64,000 bases of DNA, from contig NZ_JAYEZN010000001.1 of NCBI RefSeq assembly GCF_037031225.1, positions 682,001 through 746,000 on the forward strand. Reading direction: 5' to 3'. Origin of the DNA: Halorientalis sp. LT38. GTDB taxonomy: Archaea; Halobacteriota; Halobacteria; Halobacteriales; Haloarculaceae. The position numbers and the translations under genes were made by a program. The number at the start of each line of letters is the position of its first letter. Positions within the stretch are counted from its first letter, which is position 1. Positions 42,216 through 50,996 of the stretch are shown here, piece by piece. Under the pieces are notes generated by a model. That model searched no databases. It was not told the DNA's origin and worked only from the letters and a program-made list of their open reading frames with translations.

Positions 42216-42545
42216 ATGGCCCCGGACAACCGCCCCCTGATCGGTCCGATCGTCGTCGCCCTCGCAGGTCTCGTGATCGCAGCCGTGCCCCTCCAGTTCG
42301 CCGGCGTCTTCGGCGCCATCGGCGCCGGCGATGCGCCGATGGTCGGACTCGCTATCGGCGTCGGCCTCGTCCTCACCGGCGTGGCCGCCCGCGTCCGGCC
42401 GACCTTTACGAGCGAGCTGGGAGCGGTAGCCATCGTCCTCTCGCTCAGTTCGGTGTTCGGTGCGCTCGGGGGGCTCGGCGTCGGCCTGCTGCTCGGCGTG
42501 CTCGGCGGGAGCCTCTGTGTCGCGTGGAAGCCGGCGACTTCGTGA
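42216..42545 (+). CDS. Small multi-pass membrane protein (109 aa)
   Basis: Starts MAPDNRPLIGPIVVALAGLVIAAVPLQF and has about four hydrophobic helices rich in Gly and Ala, ending CVAWKPATS. The 150 codons open upstream belong to a shadow frame of the SDR gene. It lies 53 nt after the SDR gene. It resembles DUF6114-type proteins in pattern, but I cannot be sure. The function is unknown. Confidence 0.6.
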   Translation: MAPDNRPLIGPIVVALAGLVIAAVPLQFAGVFGAIGAGDAPMVGLAIGVGLVLTGVAARVRPTFTSELGAVAIVLSLSSVFGALGGLGVGLLLGVLGGSLCVAWKPATS

Positions 42546-42637
42546 CCCGCGGGCCCACCGAAGTGCGCTGCCCGAATCGCAGGCGGTGGATACGTTCGCG
42601 CGGGAAGGTTTTGTGGCTCCGGCGCGTCAGGTCCGGT

Positions 42638-42922
42638 ATGGGATCGATCACGCTGTTCACGACCTCGGAGTACGAGCCGCAGGCGTTCGACGCCGTCCTG
42701 TTTCGCGACGACCTGGTGGTCTGCGTGCGAGCCGACGAGGAGAGCGTCCGACTGGTTCCGATCGACAAGGTCAATCACGTCGACGGCGACGCCGAGCACG
42801 TCCTCGTCGACACGGAACTCCCCGAATCGTTCTACGGCGGCGCCGAGTACGGCTTCGCCGCCGTCGAGCAGTTCCCGGCCCTGCAGGCCCACCTCGAAGA
42901 TCTGCGCGGCGAGGAGTACTGA
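42638..42922 (+). CDS. Hypothetical haloarchaeal protein (94 aa)
   Basis: Starts MGSITLFTTSEYEPQAFDAVLFRDDLVVCVRADEESVRLVPIDKVNHVDGD and ends EDLRGEEY: a small beta-rich, acidic protein. A TATA-like GGTTTTGT sits 28 nt upstream, supporting the ATG. Its stop is directly followed by a palindromic element. I do not recognise the family. Confidence 0.6.
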   Translation: MGSITLFTTSEYEPQAFDAVLFRDDLVVCVRADEESVRLVPIDKVNHVDGDAEHVLVDTELPESFYGGAEYGFAAVEQFPALQAHLEDLRGEEY

Positions 42923-43021
42923 GTAGCGAGGCCGTTCCAAGGCGCTCACACCTCGCGGCTCACGGCTCGCTTCGCTCACCGTTCGCCCGTAACGAGGCCC
43001 CACTTCGTTCGGCCTCGCTAC
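42923..43021. repeat. Stop-abutting palindromic element with 11-bp terminal repeats
   Basis: GTAGCGAGGCC (42923-42933) begins directly after the TGA of the previous gene and is repeated inverted as GGCCTCGCTAC (43011-43021). Inside are further palindromic pieces (ACGG...CCGT; CGAGGCC...GGCCTCG). The left end with the stop reads GAGTAGCGAGG, the same 11-mer that follows sufD on its coding strand. Confidence 0.7.
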
Positions 43022-43066
43022 CCCGAATAGCCGACGTTTTTACAGCCGGACGCCAACCCCCGAGCG

Positions 43067-43975
43067 ATGGAGGTACTGGACCGGTACGAACCGCTGATCG
43101 AGGACTTCGAGGCGTTCCGCGACGCCTGCGAGCGCCCGCTCCCGTCCGTGGTCCGGGTGAACACGATCAAGACCGACCCCGACCGCGCACGGGAGGCCCT
43201 CGCCGAGGCGGGAATCGAGGTCGATCCCTGCGAGTGGCACCCCGGGCTGTTCAGGCTCCCCGAGAACCAGCCGGGGGCCAACTGGCCGTACTACCACGGC
43301 TGGCTCCACGGCCAGGAGGAGGTGTCCGCGGTGCCCGCGACTGTCCTCGACCCCGCTCCCGGTGACCGGGTGTGGGACGCCTGCGCCGCGCCCGGCAGCA
43401 AGACCACGCAACTCTCGGCGCTGATGGACGACCGGGGTCTGCTGGTGGCGACGGACAACAACCTCGGCCGCATCTCGGCGCTGCGCTCGAACGCCGAACG
43501 CCTGGGCGTCACGAACGTCGCCGTCACGCGCGAGGACGCCCGCAACCACTCGCTGAAACCCTGGGAGTCGAAGGACTACGACGCCGCGCTCGTGGACGCC
43601 CCCTGTTCCTGCGAGGGCACAGTTCGAAAGAACCCCGACACCCTCGACGAGTGGACCATCGAGCACGTCGAGGGCATCGCGGGTACCCAGAAGGGCATCC
43701 TCCGGCGAGCGGTCCAGGCCACCCGCGAGGGCGGGCACGTCGTCTACTCCACCTGCACGTTCGCGCCCGAGGAGAACGAGGCCGTCCTCGATCACGTCCT
43801 CGACGCCGAACCCTGCCACCTCGTGGAGTACGACCTCCCCCTCGACCACGCGACTGGCGTGACCGAGTGGGACGGGGAACGCTTCGACGAGTCGGTCCGG
43901 CGGGCAAAGCGAATCTACCCCCACCACAACGACACGGGCGGCTTCTTCTGCGCGAAACTGGAGGTGACCGGATGA
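43067..43975 (+). CDS. RsmB/NOP2/Sun-family tRNA or rRNA m5C methyltransferase
   Basis: 302 aa. SAM-binding VWDACAAPGSKTTQLSALM, the two catalytic cysteines in DAPCSCEG and STCTF, and RIYPHHNDTGGFFCAKLE at the end are typical. The enzyme methylates cytosine C5 in RNA. It lacks the C-terminal RNA-binding extension of some relatives; a separate partner gene follows with ATGA overlap. Confidence 0.92.
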   Translation: MEVLDRYEPLIEDFEAFRDACERPLPSVVRVNTIKTDPDRAREALAEAGIEVDPCEWHPGLFRLPENQPGANWPYYHGWLHGQEEVSAVPATVLDPAPGDRVWDACAAPGSKTTQLSALMDDRGLLVATDNNLGRISALRSNAERLGVTNVAVTREDARNHSLKPWESKDYDAALVDAPCSCEGTVRKNPDTLDEWTIEHVEGIAGTQKGILRRAVQATREGGHVVYSTCTFAPEENEAVLDHVLDAEPCHLVEYDLPLDHATGVTEWDGERFDESVRRAKRIYPHHNDTGGFFCAKLEVTG

Positions 43976-44481
43976 ATAACAGCGAGCACGACGGCCAGAC
44001 GTTCGTCCGTCTCCCGACCGACCCGAACGACCGGGTCCACGAGGACCAGCCGACCCGCGACGAACTGCTGGACTGGTGGCGCGACCGGTTCGGTATCTCG
44101 CGGGAGTTCCTGGCGGAGTTTTCCTTCTGGGAGAAAGGCCGCGGGAAGGTCTGGGCGTTCCACGCCGACACCGAGTCCCCCGTCCGGGTCGAAGGACTCG
44201 GGATGAGCGTCCTGCGGACCCGCGGTGATCACTGGAAGCCGACGACCAACGCCGTCCAGCGGTTCGGCCACCGGGCGACGGAGAACGTGATCGAACTCAC
44301 GCGCGAGCGGGCCGAAGCGTTCGTGGCCGGCGAAGATCAGGAGATTTCGTGGGACGGCGACTGGGGCTACCTGATCGCCGCCCACGAGCTCGCCGGCGAC
44401 CGTGAACCGCTCGGCGTCGGGCTCTACCTCCACGGCGAACTGCGATCGCAGATCCCGAAGGGACGACGCCGCGATCTCTAA
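43972..44481 (+). CDS. RNA-binding-like partner of the m5C methyltransferase (DUF7122-like)
   Basis: 169 aa; the ATG overlaps the methyltransferase stop (ATGA), so the two are coupled. WWRDRFGISREFLAEFSFWEKGRGKVWAF, and later GLGMSVLRTRGDHWKPTTNAVQRFGHRATENVIEL, resemble the C-terminal PUA/RNA-binding region fused to RsmF-type enzymes in bacteria. I recall this as DUF7122. It probably supplies the RNA-binding part as a separate chain. Confidence 0.7.
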   Translation: MNNSEHDGQTFVRLPTDPNDRVHEDQPTRDELLDWWRDRFGISREFLAEFSFWEKGRGKVWAFHADTESPVRVEGLGMSVLRTRGDHWKPTTNAVQRFGHRATENVIELTRERAEAFVAGEDQEISWDGDWGYLIAAHELAGDREPLGVGLYLHGELRSQIPKGRRRDL

Positions 44482-44672
44482 TACCGCCCGGCGCGGTACT
44501 CCCCGTGTTTGACGCCGATTGCGAGACAGATCGCGCCGAAGACGAGCATCGACGGCAGCACCATCATCAGTACGGTGCCTGGGCGCATCATCGGTGCGGC
44601 GATCAGCGCCCCGACGCCGACGGCGATCAGGACCGCGAACAGTGCCACCGTCTTCGGCAGGTCGAACTCCAT
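44478..44672 (-). CDS. Small two-TM membrane protein (DUF7333-like, 64 aa)
   Basis: From the ATG at 44672: MEFDLPKTVALFAVLIAVGVGALIAAPMMRPGTVLMMVLPSMLVFGAICLAIGVKHGEYRAGRY. Two membrane helices with a short loop. The start MEFDLPKT and the end GVKHGEYR match a haloarchaeal family I recall as DUF7333. It overlaps the previous convergent gene by 4 bp. The function is unknown. Confidence 0.7.
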   Translation of the reverse strand: MEFDLPKTVALFAVLIAVGVGALIAAPMMRPGTVLMMVLPSMLVFGAICLAIGVKHGEYRAGRY

Positions 44673-44730
44673 ACGTGACACCGAGGACGGGAAGAAGTTC
44701 AGGATTGCGTTCCGGGCCCTGGACACCGCC

Positions 44731-45495
44731 TCAGTCGTCGTCGCCGGCGTCGGCGGTCGGCCGGACCAGGTCGGCGAGCGTGACCAGGAATCCCAGCACC
44801 CACCCGAGGGGTACCGAGATGCCGAACCACATCCCGGCGACGGCGAGGCCCTCGAGGTCGTACCGGGTCCGCAGGTACGTGTTCACGTCGGCGAAGGCCA
44901 GGGGGTTGTCGAGCAGCCAGATGGCGATGTTCTCGCTGGTCGGGAAGACCGCCGAGGCGACGGTGGGGGAATAGAGCGCCGCGACGACCGGCGGCAGGAA
45001 GACCGCCGTCATCGCGAACGGCCAGGCGAAGAGCACGGTGGTCACTCGGCCCCCGACCACGCGAAAGCCCACGGCGAGCATCGACGCGACGACGGCCACG
45101 ATCGAGGCGGCCGCGACCGCGAAGAAGCCCTCCGTCAGCCCGTCGAACCGGACGTACGACGCCGCCGTCAGGCCGCCCCACAGCAGGACGAACAGGACGA
45201 CGACGCCGACGGTCCCCAGTCGCAGCGCCGCGCTGTCGAGGCGCCGGCTCTGGAACCTGAGGATCACCCCGATGAGGGCCAGAGGGTAGAGCAGGGCGAT
45301 GATCGGCACCCCGAGGAAGTACCAGAGGTTGTACGTGACTTTTTCGCGGGCGGTCGTCGGTTCCCACTTCCCGAGGACCGACCGCGAAGCGTTGCGCTGG
45401 CGCGGAAAGAACAGTTCCATCCAGGTCTCGTGCATCCGCCGAAGATCGAAGCGGATCTCGTCGACGACGCCGCCCGACGCGCGTCCCGCTGCCAT
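44731..45495 (-). CDS. Multi-pass membrane protein of unknown function
   Basis: 254 aa with about five membrane helices after a soluble N-terminus (DEIRFDLRRMHETWMELFFPRQRNASRSVLGKWEPTT). Signature-like stretches are YNLWYFLGVPIIALLYPLALIGVILRF and MWFGISVPLGWVLGFLVTLADLVRPT. It precedes the DUF7333-like gene on the same strand. I do not recognise a named family. Confidence 0.65.
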   Translation of the reverse strand: MAAGRASGGVVDEIRFDLRRMHETWMELFFPRQRNASRSVLGKWEPTTAREKVTYNLWYFLGVPIIALLYPLALIGVILRFQSRRLDSAALRLGTVGVVVLFVLLWGGLTAASYVRFDGLTEGFFAVAAASIVAVVASMLAVGFRVVGGRVTTVLFAWPFAMTAVFLPPVVAALYSPTVASAVFPTSENIAIWLLDNPLAFADVNTYLRTRYDLEGLAVAGMWFGISVPLGWVLGFLVTLADLVRPTADAGDDD

Positions 45496-45645
45496 GTGCG
45501 CGGGGTTACGACGGCGGGGGTATAATCATTCTGGCTGGTCGCCCGCCGACCAGCTCCAGCGACCGGTTTCGAAAAACGGACGGTCCGTCCGGGCTGAAGG
45601 GAATCGGCTGAGCTTTCATCCCGTGGACCCACGTATCTGACCGCC

Positions 45646-47007
45646 ATGGACGTGATCGATCCCGCGCACAACGAGCGAGTCGATACCTACGAGGAACATA
45701 CCGAGAGCGACGTCCGTACGGCGCTGGAGCAGGCGACCGACGCCTTCGAGCAGTGGCGGGATCGTTCGATCCGGGAGCGCGAGGAGTTACTGGTTGCCGC
45801 CGGCGAGGTCCTGCGGGAGAACGAGTACGAGTACGCCGAGACGATGACCCGGGAGATGGGCAAACCCATCGAACAGGCCCGCGCCGAGGTCGAGAAGTGC
45901 GCCTGGGTCTGCGACCACTACGCGGAGCACGCCAGCACCTACCTCGAGGCCGACCACCACCCGAGCCCGCCGGGTTCGACGGTCAAGACCGTCCACGAGC
46001 CGCTCGGGCCGGTGCTGGCGGTGATGCCCTGGAACTTCCCGCTCTACCAGGTGTTCCGGTTCGCCGCGCCCTATCTGGCGGCGGGCAACGTCGGCCTCCT
46101 GAAACACGCCTCGAACGTCCCCGGCTGTGCGCTCATAGTGGAAGCGGTGTTCCGCGAGGCCGGCTTCCCCGAGGGCGTCTTCCAGACGCTGTTGATCCCC
46201 TCGGACCTCGTCGAGGACGTCCTCGCCGACGACCGCGTCCGCGCGGCAACCCTGACCGGGAGCGGACCGGCCGGCCGGGCCGTGGCCGCGACCGCGGGCG
46301 AGCACCTCAAGAAGACGGTCCTGGAACTGGGCGGCAGCGACCCGTTCGTGGTCCTCGACGACGCCGACCTCGACGCGGCCGCCGAGACCGGGGCGTGGGC
46401 GCGCAACCAGAACGGCGGGCAGTCCTGCATCGCCGCCAAGCGCTTCCTCGTCCACACCGACGTCTACGACGCGTTCCTCGACCGCTTCCTGGACGAAGTC
46501 GAGTCCCTCACCGTCGGCGATCCGATGGACGAGGCCACCGACGTCGGCCCACAGGCCCGCCAGGACCTCCTCGAGGACCTGCACGAACAGGTCGAAGCGA
46601 GCGCGCAAGCGGGTGCGACGGTGGTGACCGGCGGCGAACCGCTCGACCGCGACGGGGCCTTCTATCCGCCAACGGTCGTCACCGACGTACCCGAGGGGTG
46701 TCCGGTCGACAGCGAGGAGACGTTCGGCCCCGTCGCCGCCGTCTACGAAGTCACAGACGAGGAAGCAACGATCCGGAAGGCAAACGACACGCGCTTCGGC
46801 CTCGGTGCGAGTATCTGGACCGAGGACCGCGAACGCGGCGAGCGCGTCGCCCGCCGGATCGACGCGGGCTGTGTCTACGTGAATCAGCTGGTCAAGTCCG
46901 ATCCGCGCGTGCCCTTCGGCGGCGTCAAGGACTCGGGCTACGGCCGCGAGCTTTCGGGCGCGGGGATCACGGAGTTCGTCAACCGCAAGACGGTGTGGGT
47001 GGAGTGA
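45646..47007 (+). CDS. NAD(P)-dependent aldehyde dehydrogenase (succinate-semialdehyde type)
   Basis: 453 aa. VMPWNFPLYQ with the conserved Asn, the general base Glu in LELGGSDPF and the catalytic Cys in NGGQSCIAAKR are present, with the C-terminal ETFGPVAAVY. The MTREMGKPIEQARAEVEK and KHASNVPGCAL motifs fit the GabD/Sad-like branch that oxidises succinate semialdehyde. Substrate assignment is by resemblance only. Confidence 0.9.
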   Translation: MDVIDPAHNERVDTYEEHTESDVRTALEQATDAFEQWRDRSIREREELLVAAGEVLRENEYEYAETMTREMGKPIEQARAEVEKCAWVCDHYAEHASTYLEADHHPSPPGSTVKTVHEPLGPVLAVMPWNFPLYQVFRFAAPYLAAGNVGLLKHASNVPGCALIVEAVFREAGFPEGVFQTLLIPSDLVEDVLADDRVRAATLTGSGPAGRAVAATAGEHLKKTVLELGGSDPFVVLDDADLDAAAETGAWARNQNGGQSCIAAKRFLVHTDVYDAFLDRFLDEVESLTVGDPMDEATDVGPQARQDLLEDLHEQVEASAQAGATVVTGGEPLDRDGAFYPPTVVTDVPEGCPVDSEETFGPVAAVYEVTDEEATIRKANDTRFGLGASIWTEDRERGERVARRIDAGCVYVNQLVKSDPRVPFGGVKDSGYGRELSGAGITEFVNRKTVWVE

Positions 47008-47055
47008 GGCGGTCGCCGCGTCGGCACCCGAACCGGCGGCGGCCCCGCCGACCGA

Positions 47056-47892
47056 TCACCAGGCGTCGGGGGCGAAGTCCGGGTGGACGCGGCGGTCGGT
47101 CACGTCGATGGCGTCGATCCGCTCGATCTCCTCGGCGTCGAGTTCGAGCGTGACGCTCTCCAGGTTGTCCCGGAGGTGGGCCTCGCCGGTCGCCTTCGGG
47201 ATGGCGGTCACGCCCTTCTCGCGGAGCCACGCCAGGCTGACCTGCGCGGCGCTGACGCCGTGGGCGTCGGCGATGTCTGCGATCGTCTCGTTCTCCATGA
47301 CGGCCCCGCGAGCCAGCGGCGAGTACGCGACCAGTTCGAGGTCCGCGTCCGCCGCGTACTCGCGGAGATTCTCCTGGGGGAGCAGCGGGTGCATCTCGAC
47401 CTGGTTCGCGAAGATCGGCATCTCGGCGTGCTCGCGGGCTTCCTCGACGTGGTCGGGCTCGAAGTTCGAGACGCCGAAGCGCTCGATCTTGCCCTCGTCG
47501 TAGAGCTGGTCGAACGCGCCGATGGTCGACTCGGGGTCGTACTCCCCGGCCGGCCAGTGAACGTACAGCAGGTCGATCGTGTCCACGCCCAGCTTCTCGA
47601 GGCTGCGCTCGGTGCTCTCGAGCACGTCGTCGTGAGCGAGCTTCGAGATCCAGACCTTGGTGGCGAGGAAGACCTCCTCGCGGTCGACGTCGGCCTCGGC
47701 GATGCCGCGACCGACGGCTTCCTCGTTGCCGTAGGCCTGGGCGGTGTCGATGTGCCGGTAGCCCGCCTCCAGTGCCGTCCGGACGCTCTCGGCGCACTGA
47801 TCGGCGTCGTCGTTCTGCCAGGTGCCGAGACCGAGCATCGGCATGCCGCTGGCGTGGGGGACGCTCTGGGGGTCCAGTCGCTCCTGAGTCAT
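47056..47892 (-). CDS. Aldo/keto reductase
   Basis: 278 aa from the ATG at 47892; longer upstream codons lack similarity. The catalytic tetrad is visible: Asp and Tyr in HIDTAQAYGNEE, Lys in FLATKVWISK, His in LLYVHWPAG. GVSNFEPDHVEEA and IPKATGEAHLRDNLES (NADPH phosphate binding) complete it. It reduces or oxidises small carbonyl compounds; the substrate is not predictable. Confidence 0.92.
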   Translation of the reverse strand: MTQERLDPQSVPHASGMPMLGLGTWQNDDADQCAESVRTALEAGYRHIDTAQAYGNEEAVGRGIAEADVDREEVFLATKVWISKLAHDDVLESTERSLEKLGVDTIDLLYVHWPAGEYDPESTIGAFDQLYDEGKIERFGVSNFEPDHVEEAREHAEMPIFANQVEMHPLLPQENLREYAADADLELVAYSPLARGAVMENETIADIADAHGVSAAQVSLAWLREKGVTAIPKATGEAHLRDNLESVTLELDAEEIERIDAIDVTDRRVHPDFAPDAW

Positions 47893-47950
47893 AGTCACCG
47901 GAGCAACGATCCGACCGTGGAAAACCGTTGGGAAATCGGCGAGGAGCCGT

Positions 47951-49240
47951 TCAGTTCCGGAACAGTTTCGCGATGGCGGCGACCGCGCCGTTGCGGTTGC
48001 CGGCCGAGGTGGCGTCGACGCGCTGGCGAGCGAAGTCGGCCAGGATCGGCAGGTCCGAGGCGTGAATGAGCCGCTGGATCGCCATGGGACTCCCCTTGTT
48101 GGCCTGCTGGAGCGTGTCGTCGTCGGCCCGCTGGAGGTCACGCATCAACCGGTCGTACCGGTCGTTTGGCGCGAGGTAGAGCAACTGGGTCATCAGCAAC
48201 CGCTCGCGGATCCGTGGCGCGACCCGTTCGTGCCACAGGTCGTCGTAGGTCGCCATGTTTTTCGCGGAGGTATCCGGGTTCGCCGGCGTGAGCGCCTTGT
48301 CGGCGGTGACCGCGGCGACGCGGCCCGACTCCATGCACTTGTGGATGCCCTCGCCCCACAGCGGGTCGATCGTCGGCACGGTGTCACCGATGGCCATGAA
48401 GTTGTCTGTGCTCATCCGGCCGGGCATCTGGATGTGGGCGGAGCCCCGGTGCATCTTCCCCTCGATCTTCGAGGCGGTCTCGAAGCGCGGGTCGGTGTCG
48501 AGCCAGTACTCGAGGTAGTCGTCGATCCCGAAGTCCTCGCGGGCGTAGCCCTTGTGGCTCTCGTTCTGGATGTAACAGAGGCCGACCTTCGCCGTGTCCT
48601 CGCCGGTGTGGAAGATCCAGGAGTACCCGCCCGGCGCGAGGTCGTGGTCCAGGCGGAGCATCATGGCGTCGGTCAGGTCGGCGTACTCGTCGTGGTCGAT
48701 CGCGAGCCCCTCGAACTCGTACTCGATGCCGATGGCCTGATTGTTGCGCTCGAGATCGCTGACGCCCAGCGCGCGAGCGATCGGCGCGGCGGGCCCCGTG
48801 GCGTCGATCACGATGTCGGCGTACACTTCCTGCCCGCCGGCGTACTCGACGCCGACGATCTCGCCGCCGTCCGTGATCGGATTGGCGACCCGGGAGTCGA
48901 ACCGGTACTCGGCGCCCTTCCGGCGACCGTCCGCGACGAGCCACTGCTTGAACTCCGCGAACTCGAGCACGGCGCCGGCCTGCTCGCGGACGTAGTGCTC
49001 GTTGGGCGATTCGAGCACCACGCTGTCGGTGTAGTTCATCACGACGTCGCCGGGGACGTTGAACGACGCCATCATCGACGGGAACGTGCCGGCCGTCGAC
49101 TTGTTGCTCTGGCGCGGGAACTCGGCTTCGGCCTCGGTCTCGAGGACGAGCACGTCGTAGTCCCGGGCGGCGAGGTCTCTGGCACACTGTGCGCCGGCCG
49201 GTCCTGCGCCGGCGACCACGACGTCGTAGTGATCGGTCAC
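47951..49240 (-). CDS. Geranylgeranyl-reductase-family FAD oxidoreductase
   Basis: 429 aa with a GTG start at 49240, where the Rossmann motif DVVVAGAGPAGAQCARDLA begins. Family motifs follow: RQSNKSTAGTFP, GDTVPTIDPLWGEGIHKCMESGR and PGGYSWIFHTG. The archaeal family reduces the double bonds of isoprenoid lipids or menaquinone side chains; which substrate is unknown. Its GTG overlaps the TGA of a 54-codon upstream ORF (GTGA). The frame is open another 30 codons upstream. Confidence 0.85.
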   Translation of the reverse strand: MTDHYDVVVAGAGPAGAQCARDLAARDYDVLVLETEAEAEFPRQSNKSTAGTFPSMMASFNVPGDVVMNYTDSVVLESPNEHYVREQAGAVLEFAEFKQWLVADGRRKGAEYRFDSRVANPITDGGEIVGVEYAGGQEVYADIVIDATGPAAPIARALGVSDLERNNQAIGIEYEFEGLAIDHDEYADLTDAMMLRLDHDLAPGGYSWIFHTGEDTAKVGLCYIQNESHKGYAREDFGIDDYLEYWLDTDPRFETASKIEGKMHRGSAHIQMPGRMSTDNFMAIGDTVPTIDPLWGEGIHKCMESGRVAAVTADKALTPANPDTSAKNMATYDDLWHERVAPRIRERLLMTQLLYLAPNDRYDRLMRDLQRADDDTLQQANKGSPMAIQRLIHASDLPILADFARQRVDATSAGNRNGAVAAIAKLFRN

Positions 49241-49401
49241 GCGCTCGACACCTCCGGGAGAGCCCCGCGGTGACCGTTCCCCTGTCCCCCATCTGGTTCT
49301 GCGACCGACGACTTCTGGCGACGAGCGCACGTCTGCGTCGGGTTCGTGACCGCGGCCCCCACCGCGTCACCCCGTACGACGCGTTCGTACTGCGCACTCA
49401 T
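49237..49401 (-). CDS. Possible 54-aa upstream ORF coupled to the geranylgeranyl-reductase-like gene
   Basis: It reads MSAQYERVVRGDAVGAAVTN then ...VSSA. A T-rich promoter element sits 29 nt before its ATG, so this ATG would be the first start on a leaderless mRNA. The stop TGA overlaps the GTG start of the next gene. The peptide has no recognised similarity and may be a regulatory leader, or the overlap may be chance. Confidence 0.35.
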   Translation of the reverse strand: MSAQYERVVRGDAVGAAVTNPTQTCARRQKSSVAEPDGGQGNGHRGALPEVSSA

Positions 49402-49426
49402 TGTGTCCCCCTTTCACGTCAACTCG

Positions 49427-49433
49427 TAAAAAA
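49427..49433 (-). promoter_or_regulatory. T-rich promoter element upstream of the 54-aa ORF
   Basis: The minus strand reads CTTTTTTACG, centred 29 nt before the ATG at 49401. The 308 bp spacer 49241-49548 otherwise holds only this ORF and no other supported gene. Confidence 0.45.
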
Positions 49434-49548
49434 GGACCCTATCCGCGGCGAAACCGTCCGCATCTGGGACGTCCTCGGCAACCAACTCAAAAAGAGGCAC
49501 AGATGAGTGGTGGAAGCTTCATGACCGAAGCAGTGTGAACAGTTCGCT

Positions 49549-50508
49549 ATGTTCGAAGATCAGCCGGTACGGGGGGAACTCGACGGGCACGTCGAGAACA
49601 TGCTCGACCTGCTCAACGACTACGACATCTCGCTGTCGGAAGGGACGCCGGAGGATTCGCGCAACCAGCTGTCGGTGATGACGAACCTCTCGACCGCCGA
49701 GCCAGAGGACGTGGCGACGGTCGAAGACGTCGAGATTCCGGGCCCGGAGGACGGCCAGGACCCGATTCCCGGTCGCGTATACGCCCCGGCTGGAGACGGT
49801 CACCCGACGGTGACGTACTTCCACGGTGGCGGGTTCGTCGCCGGTGACATCGAGACCCACGATCCGCTCTGTCGGATGCTGGCCAACCGGGCGGAGGCCG
49901 TCGTCGTCTCCGTCGAGTACCGCAAGGCGCCCGAGGCGCCGTGGCCGAAACCCATCAAGGACGCCTACGCCGGCGCCCAGTGGGCCCAGCGAAACGCCGA
50001 CGAGTGGGGCGCGGACACCGGGACGCACGTCGTCGCTGGCGACAGCGCGGGCGGGAACCTCGCCGCCGTCGTCTCGCTGATGGCCGCCGAGCGCGGGATG
50101 CCCGACATCGACCGGCAGGTCCTGCTCTACCCCGCGACGACCTACATGGACCCGATGCTCTCCCGGGCGGAGAACGGCGAGGGCTTCTTCCTGACCGCCC
50201 AGGACATGCTCTGGTTCGTCACGCACTACATCGAAGACGAGATCGACGCCCACCACCCGTGGGCGTTCCCGCTGAACGCCCGTCGGGACCGCCTCGCCGA
50301 GACGCCGCCGGCCTTCGTGCTGACCTGCGGGTACGACCCGCTCCGCGACGAGGGCCACGCCTACGCGGAGGAACTGGCCGAGGCCGGCGTCGACGTCGAG
50401 TACAGCAACCACGAGTCGATGATCCACGGCTTCCTCAACATGGAGGCCATCGTCGACCACACGTACGACGGCGTCGAGGAAGTCGCCGAACAGATCCGGA
50501 AAGCGTAG
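49549..50508 (+). CDS. Alpha/beta hydrolase of the hormone-sensitive-lipase (HSL) family
   Basis: 319 aa. Oxyanion-hole HGGG (in YFHGGGFVAGD), nucleophile GDSAG, acid DPLRDEG and catalytic His in MIHGF are all present in HSL order. Such enzymes hydrolyse short acyl esters. The N-terminus (1-75) is an acidic cap. The ATG fits the spacing, though the promoter is not obvious. Confidence 0.9.
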   Translation: MFEDQPVRGELDGHVENMLDLLNDYDISLSEGTPEDSRNQLSVMTNLSTAEPEDVATVEDVEIPGPEDGQDPIPGRVYAPAGDGHPTVTYFHGGGFVAGDIETHDPLCRMLANRAEAVVVSVEYRKAPEAPWPKPIKDAYAGAQWAQRNADEWGADTGTHVVAGDSAGGNLAAVVSLMAAERGMPDIDRQVLLYPATTYMDPMLSRAENGEGFFLTAQDMLWFVTHYIEDEIDAHHPWAFPLNARRDRLAETPPAFVLTCGYDPLRDEGHAYAEELAEAGVDVEYSNHESMIHGFLNMEAIVDHTYDGVEEVAEQIRKA

Positions 50509-50545
50509 CCACCGCGCTTTTCTCGGTGGCGCGTCACGGGCTGGC

Positions 50546-50983
50546 ATGGCCAGATCCGGCGTCGCGGTCGCGGAGACCGATCGCGAGCGAGCGGACGCGC
50601 TGGCGGTCCGCTTCGCCGTCTTCGTCGACGGGCAGGGCATCGACCCGGACCTGGAACTCGACGGGAAGGACGACGAGGCGACTCACTTCGTGGCCTACGA
50701 CGACGGTGACCCCGTCGGCGCCGCGCGGCTCCGGGCGGTCGGGGACGCGACCGGCAAAGTGGAACGGGTCGCCGTCCGTGACCGCTGCCGGGGCGACGGC
50801 TGGGGCCGTCGGCTCATGGCTGCGGTCCACGACGAGGCCCGGGCCCGTGATCTAAAGCGGCTCGTCCTGCACGCGCAGGTCCGGGTCGAGGAGTTCTACC
50901 GTGAACTCGGGTATCAGAGCGTCGGCGAATCCTTCGAGCAAGCCGGCATCCCACACGTCGAGATGGAGCGGGACCTCGACTGA
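50546..50983 (+). CDS. GNAT-family N-acetyltransferase
   Basis: 145 aa, one GNAT domain. VAVRDRCRGDGWGRRLMAAVHDEA carries the acetyl-CoA loop, and HAQVRVEEFYRELGYQSVGESFEQAGIPHVEMERDL matches the ElaA/YjcF-type end of the family. The start region RFAVFVDGQGIDPDLELDGKDDEATH is also typical. The substrate is unknown. Confidence 0.85.
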   Translation: MARSGVAVAETDRERADALAVRFAVFVDGQGIDPDLELDGKDDEATHFVAYDDGDPVGAARLRAVGDATGKVERVAVRDRCRGDGWGRRLMAAVHDEARARDLKRLVLHAQVRVEEFYRELGYQSVGESFEQAGIPHVEMERDLD

Positions 50984-50996
50984 GTCGGCTCCCGAC

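Noticed and set aside
47893-48141. Extended N-terminus of the aldo/keto reductase
   Set aside because: The extra residues are antisense-like Arg/Ser-rich sequence and overlap the reductase gene's neighbour; family proteins start at MTQERLDPQ.
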